Positions 5,756-8,101 of a stretch of DNA of 8,101 nt are shown in pieces. The stretch is from CANGTU01 sp046336655 (GTDB taxonomy: Bacteria; Bacteroidota; Bacteroidia; Flavobacteriales_D; Sanyastnellaceae): assembly GCA_046336655.1 (NCBI GenBank), contig JBKDGH010000092.1, forward strand, positions 1 through 8,101. Reading direction: 5' to 3'. Both the position numbers and the translations under genes were made by a program. Position 1 is the stretch's first letter, and each line of letters opens with the position of its first letter. The notes below the pieces were generated by a model. That model did no database searches. It saw nothing but the letters and a program-made list of their open reading frames with translations, and was not told the DNA's origin.

Positions 5756-6937
5756 TTATTCTGATCCGGAGCGAATTACAGATAACGCATAATCCCATTC
5801 TTCTTCTGTTATCGTCAATGGCGGCGCTATTCGGAATGACCATGGACAGCTCAAGAACCAGAAGGTGATTACTCCGCGCATAAGACAATGCTCCACCATC
5901 TTCTGAACCTGATCTGCAGATTCCATATCAATGGCAAAATAGTATCCGCGTTGACGCACTTCCTTCACCCCGGCAATGCGCCTGAGTTGTTCGGCTGCCT
6001 TTCTGCCGCGCCCTTCAATCGGTGAGACGATATTTTCATTGCGATAAACTTCAAGCGCCGCAGCTACAGCCGCACAAATCACCGGATGCCCCGCAAATGT
6101 GCTGATGTGTCCGAGCATCGGATCATGCGTAAAGAGTTCCATATGATTGCGGGAAGCCACCATACAGCCCACCGGCATTCCGCCTGCGAGGGCTTTTCCA
6201 AGCGTGAGAATATCAGGCACCACACCGAACTGCTCAAAGGCCCACATCGTACCTGAGCGTCCCATGCCGCATTGTATCTCATCAAATATGAGTAAAGCGC
6301 CTGTCTCATCGCACCGCCTGCGCAACGCCTGCATGTATTCCACATCCGGAATGCGCACTCCCGCATCGCCCTGAATGGTTTCCACGATCACACCTGCAGT
6401 GCGCTCATCGATCAGCATCAGATCCTCCATTGCATTGAACCGCATGAAATAGACCTCTGGCAGCAACGGCCTGAATGGCGCTTTCTTGGCTTCATTGTAG
6501 CTCACCGACATTGAGCCAAGTGTATTCCCATGATAGGCGCCCACACAACTCACCAGCTTCGTGCGTCCTGTTGCCCTGCGCGCGAGCTTCAGCGCCGCCT
6601 CATTGGCTTCCGTGCCTGAGTTTACGAAGTAACAGGTATCCAGCGGGTCAGGTAAAAAGGACGTCAACATCTCTGCCGCCCTCTTCTGTGCATCCTGAAT
6701 GTACTCACCATATACCATGACATGCAGGTGCCTGTCAACCTGCTCGTGAATGGCCTTGCGAATAAGCGGATGACCATGCCCGAGATTGCTCACTCCCACC
6801 CCGCTGACGAGGTCCATGTACTTCTCTCCTTTCGGTCCGAAGAGCCACACTCCTTCAGCACGCTCTATTTCGAGGGCAAAAGGAAATGGGGTAGTCTGCG
6901 CGAGATGCTGATCGAAAAACGCCGAAGAGGTTTTCAT
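5756..6937 (-). CDS. Class III PLP-dependent aminotransferase
   Basis: This 393-residue protein has the full set of fold-type I, class III motifs. YMDLVSGVGVSNLGHGHP is at about 40-57, VNSGTEANEAALKLARRATG at about 105-124 (phosphate-binding and substrate region) and GAYHGNTLGSMS at about 133-144. VIVETIQGDAGVRIP is at about 183-197. LLIFDEIQCGMGRSGTMWAF at about 215-234 contains the Asp219 that would contact the PLP ring nitrogen. LTLGKALAGGMPVGC is at about 244-258, with Lys248 as the expected Schiff-base lysine, and GHISTFAGHPVICAA follows at about 276-290. The C-terminal small domain ends FRIAPPLTITEEEWDYAL. The family transfers amino groups from omega-amino or alpha-amino donors to 2-oxo acids, in the cytoplasm. 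The overall sequence resembles Bacteroidota proteins annotated as acetylornithine/ornithine-type aminotransferases, but no argD or rocD partner genes are here, so the substrate is open. The frame extends upstream to 6979, but the start at 6937 (MKTSSAFFDQHLAQTTPFPF) matches the family's N-terminus better. Confidence 0.93.
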   Translation of the reverse strand: MKTSSAFFDQHLAQTTPFPFALEIERAEGVWLFGPKGEKYMDLVSGVGVSNLGHGHPLIRKAIHEQVDRHLHVMVYGEYIQDAQKRAAEMLTSFLPDPLDTCYFVNSGTEANEAALKLARRATGRTKLVSCVGAYHGNTLGSMSVSYNEAKKAPFRPLLPEVYFMRFNAMEDLMLIDERTAGVIVETIQGDAGVRIPDVEYMQALRRRCDETGALLIFDEIQCGMGRSGTMWAFEQFGVVPDILTLGKALAGGMPVGCMVASRNHMELFTHDPMLGHISTFAGHPVICAAVAAALEVYRNENIVSPIEGRGRKAAEQLRRIAGVKEVRQRGYYFAIDMESADQVQKMVEHCLMRGVITFWFLSCPWSFRIAPPLTITEEEWDYALSVIRSGSE

Positions 6938-7089
6938 GACGCAAAGATGAGAGGAGGCGAGGATTCTACGATGCGACAATTCAACGATGACCTATGGGAA
7001 GCCGGAGGCGGCCGCTGCTGTCGACTCCTGTGCACTCAGGGAATACCAGAGGATGACCGAAAAACGCATGATCACAGAACGGAAAGATA

Positions 7090-7803
7090 ATGCCGACCCA
7101 GATATTTGCTGCAATGAATTCAGATCCGCGCATTCTGCAAACCGCCTTCCGATGGGATGTAGTCAACTGGTCAAGGGCGTTTGAGCTTTGGGAACCCGCA
7201 CTCGCCCAACAAGGTCCTCTGCGTGTGCTCGAAGTGGGTGGACGGGAAGGCGGACTGAGCTCGCTGGCGGCGAATTATGGCCATCAGGTAGTGTGCAGTG
7301 ATCTGGACAACCCGGAATCCATTGCGGCTCCTCTTCACCGTGCACAGAAGGTTGCCGAATTGATCACCTACGAAGCGATAGACGCTACCGCCATTCCCTA
7401 CCGCGATGCATTTGACGTGATTCTGTTCAAGTCCATTCTGGGAGGCATCGGCCGCGATAACCACCCGGAAAAGCAGCAACAGGCCATTCAGTCGATGTAC
7501 AATGCGCTAAAGCCCGGGGGCTATTTGTTGTTCGCCGAAAACCTTCGCGGCTCTGCAATGCACCGTCAACTCCGCGCGACGTTTCAACCGTGGGGTAAAT
7601 CATGGAGGTATCTGACACAGAAGGAAATGGCAGAGCTTCTTTCGCCATTTTCACATAAGGAAATGCGCACCACAGGAGTGCTCGGTACACTCGGACGAAG
7701 CGAATCGCAGCGCAACATGCTGGGTAAAATCGATCAGTCGATCGTTGCACGGATTTGTCCGGGCAGCTGGCACTACATCATCTATGGATACGCCCGCAAA
7801 TAA
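7090..7803 (+). CDS. SAM-dependent class I methyltransferase
   Basis: This is a 237-residue protein with a Rossmann methyltransferase core. Motif I is at about 45-57 (RVLEVGGREGGLS; acidic residue and glycines for SAM binding). Motif II is at about 67-73 (VVCSDLD, Asp for the ribose). An Asp97-98-Ala segment (YEAIDATAIPY) fits the adenine-contact loop. FDVILFKSILGGIGR is at about 108-122, and KPGGYLLFAENL at about 141-152 is the post-IV motif. The C-terminal part has conserved-looking aromatic residues (FQPWGKSWRYLTQKEMAELL, SWHYIIYGYARK) and may form a substrate lid. No signal peptide or membrane segment is present. The target molecule cannot be told from sequence. An alternative start at ATG 7114 (MNSDPRILQTAF) is about as plausible, as little of the domain is lost. 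It is divergent from the aminotransferase (152 bases between starts) and overlaps the DUF2752 gene by 20 bases, so those two are probably co-transcribed and translationally coupled. Confidence 0.88.
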   Translation: MPTQIFAAMNSDPRILQTAFRWDVVNWSRAFELWEPALAQQGPLRVLEVGGREGGLSSLAANYGHQVVCSDLDNPESIAAPLHRAQKVAELITYEAIDATAIPYRDAFDVILFKSILGGIGRDNHPEKQQQAIQSMYNALKPGGYLLFAENLRGSAMHRQLRATFQPWGKSWRYLTQKEMAELLSPFSHKEMRTTGVLGTLGRSESQRNMLGKIDQSIVARICPGSWHYIIYGYARK

Positions 7804-8101
7804 TCCCACCTGGCCGAAGATCCTTGTGCTGGCGGTGCTTGTCGCCGGACTGCTCATCATTGCCTTCCTCCCGCCTGAAGAGCACTCATTCTATGGCACC
7901 TGTATTTTTCGCTCCGTCACCGGACTCGACTGCGCAGGATGCGGGACACTGCGCGGAACACATGCGCTGCTTCACGGACAAATCACACACGCCTGGAGGT
8001 TGAATGCGTTGTATATGCTCTCTGTACCATTTCTGGTTTACGCATTGCTGATTCAATTCCGCTGGGTTCCGGAGCGCGGATTCGTTTACTCCGTGTACTC
8101 C
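7784..8101 (+). CDS. DUF2752 membrane protein, partial (C-terminus beyond right edge)
   Basis: The frame is open for 106 codons to the edge of the window. Residues 12-29 form a first membrane helix (KILVLAVLVAGLLIIAF). The family signature follows: TGLDCAGCGTLRGTHALL at about 46-63, with the Cys-x-x-Cys-Gly-x-x-Arg motif at 50-57, then GQITHAWRLNALYMLSVPFL at about 65-84. The Cys pair and the conserved Asn73 are the family's hallmarks. A second helix covers about 75-92. The family is an integral inner-membrane protein of unknown function, usually about 100-150 residues, so perhaps only a short part is missing. The ATG at 7784-7786 lies inside the end of the methyltransferase gene (20-base overlap). 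No separate promoter is needed. Confidence 0.9.
   Translation, partial: MDTPANNPTWPKILVLAVLVAGLLIIAFLPPEEHSFYGTCIFRSVTGLDCAGCGTLRGTHALLHGQITHAWRLNALYMLSVPFLVYALLIQFRWVPERGFVYSVYS

Noticed and set aside
5751..5764. TCAGA-TTAT-TCTGA inverted repeat at the convergent gene ends, considered as a bidirectional terminator.
   Set aside because: Only five pairs, AT-rich, with no T-tract; it overlaps the aminotransferase stop codon and is likely chance.
6938..7089. 152-base divergent spacer between the aminotransferase and methyltransferase, searched for promoters, small ORFs and an operator. CATCTTTG on the minus strand (close to TAnnTTTG) was considered.
   Set aside because: That box is only four bases from the aminotransferase ATG and has no -33 partner at a normal distance. 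Nothing else in the spacer could be supported.

Overview
The window looks like a chromosomal stretch from a member of the Bacteroidota, probably an environmental Flavobacteriales-like or related lineage with a fairly balanced base composition. The evidence is the protein set: a secreted lamin-tail/CotH protein, a DUF2147 protein with an FGQ-type signal peptide end, a DUF6268-like outer-membrane barrel, a Bacteroidota-style class III aminotransferase, and a relic of a DUF5706 (Pycsar effector transmembrane) domain. Starts mostly lack Shine-Dalgarno sequences, which is usual in this phylum. No rRNA, tRNA, CRISPR array, insertion sequence or phage gene was seen.

Layout. Positions 1-1422 (minus strand) hold the first 474 residues of a large secreted protein that runs off the left edge: signal peptide, lamin-tail domain, a chitobiase-C-terminal-like/Ig-like domain, then the start of a CotH kinase-like domain. 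It starts at GTG. Divergent from it, on the plus strand, come a small unknown lipoprotein (1513-2010), a DUF2147 periplasmic protein (2057-2521), a composite tandem repeat (2525-2600), an outer-membrane beta-barrel candidate (2606-3703) and a 541-residue protein of unknown function with a conserved-looking GNAT-like core (3742-5367). A hairpin covers the start codon of the last.

Between 5440 and 5746 lies what I read as a broken DUF5706 gene. The beginning of the domain is in one frame and its C-terminal third in another, with the middle missing. The downstream piece remains an open 73-codon frame with one membrane helix. It converges, with a 9-base gap, on a class III PLP-dependent aminotransferase (minus strand, 5756-6937). 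Divergent from the aminotransferase is a two-gene unit: a SAM-dependent methyltransferase (7090-7803) whose end overlaps the start of a DUF2752 membrane protein (7784 to the right edge).

The genes do not form one obvious pathway. The first half is biased to secreted and envelope proteins; the second half mixes metabolism and membrane proteins. I do not see a complete novel system. The points most worth a second look are the DUF5706 relic, the two-part tandem repeat directly in front of the barrel gene, the start-codon hairpin, and the unassigned 541-residue protein.
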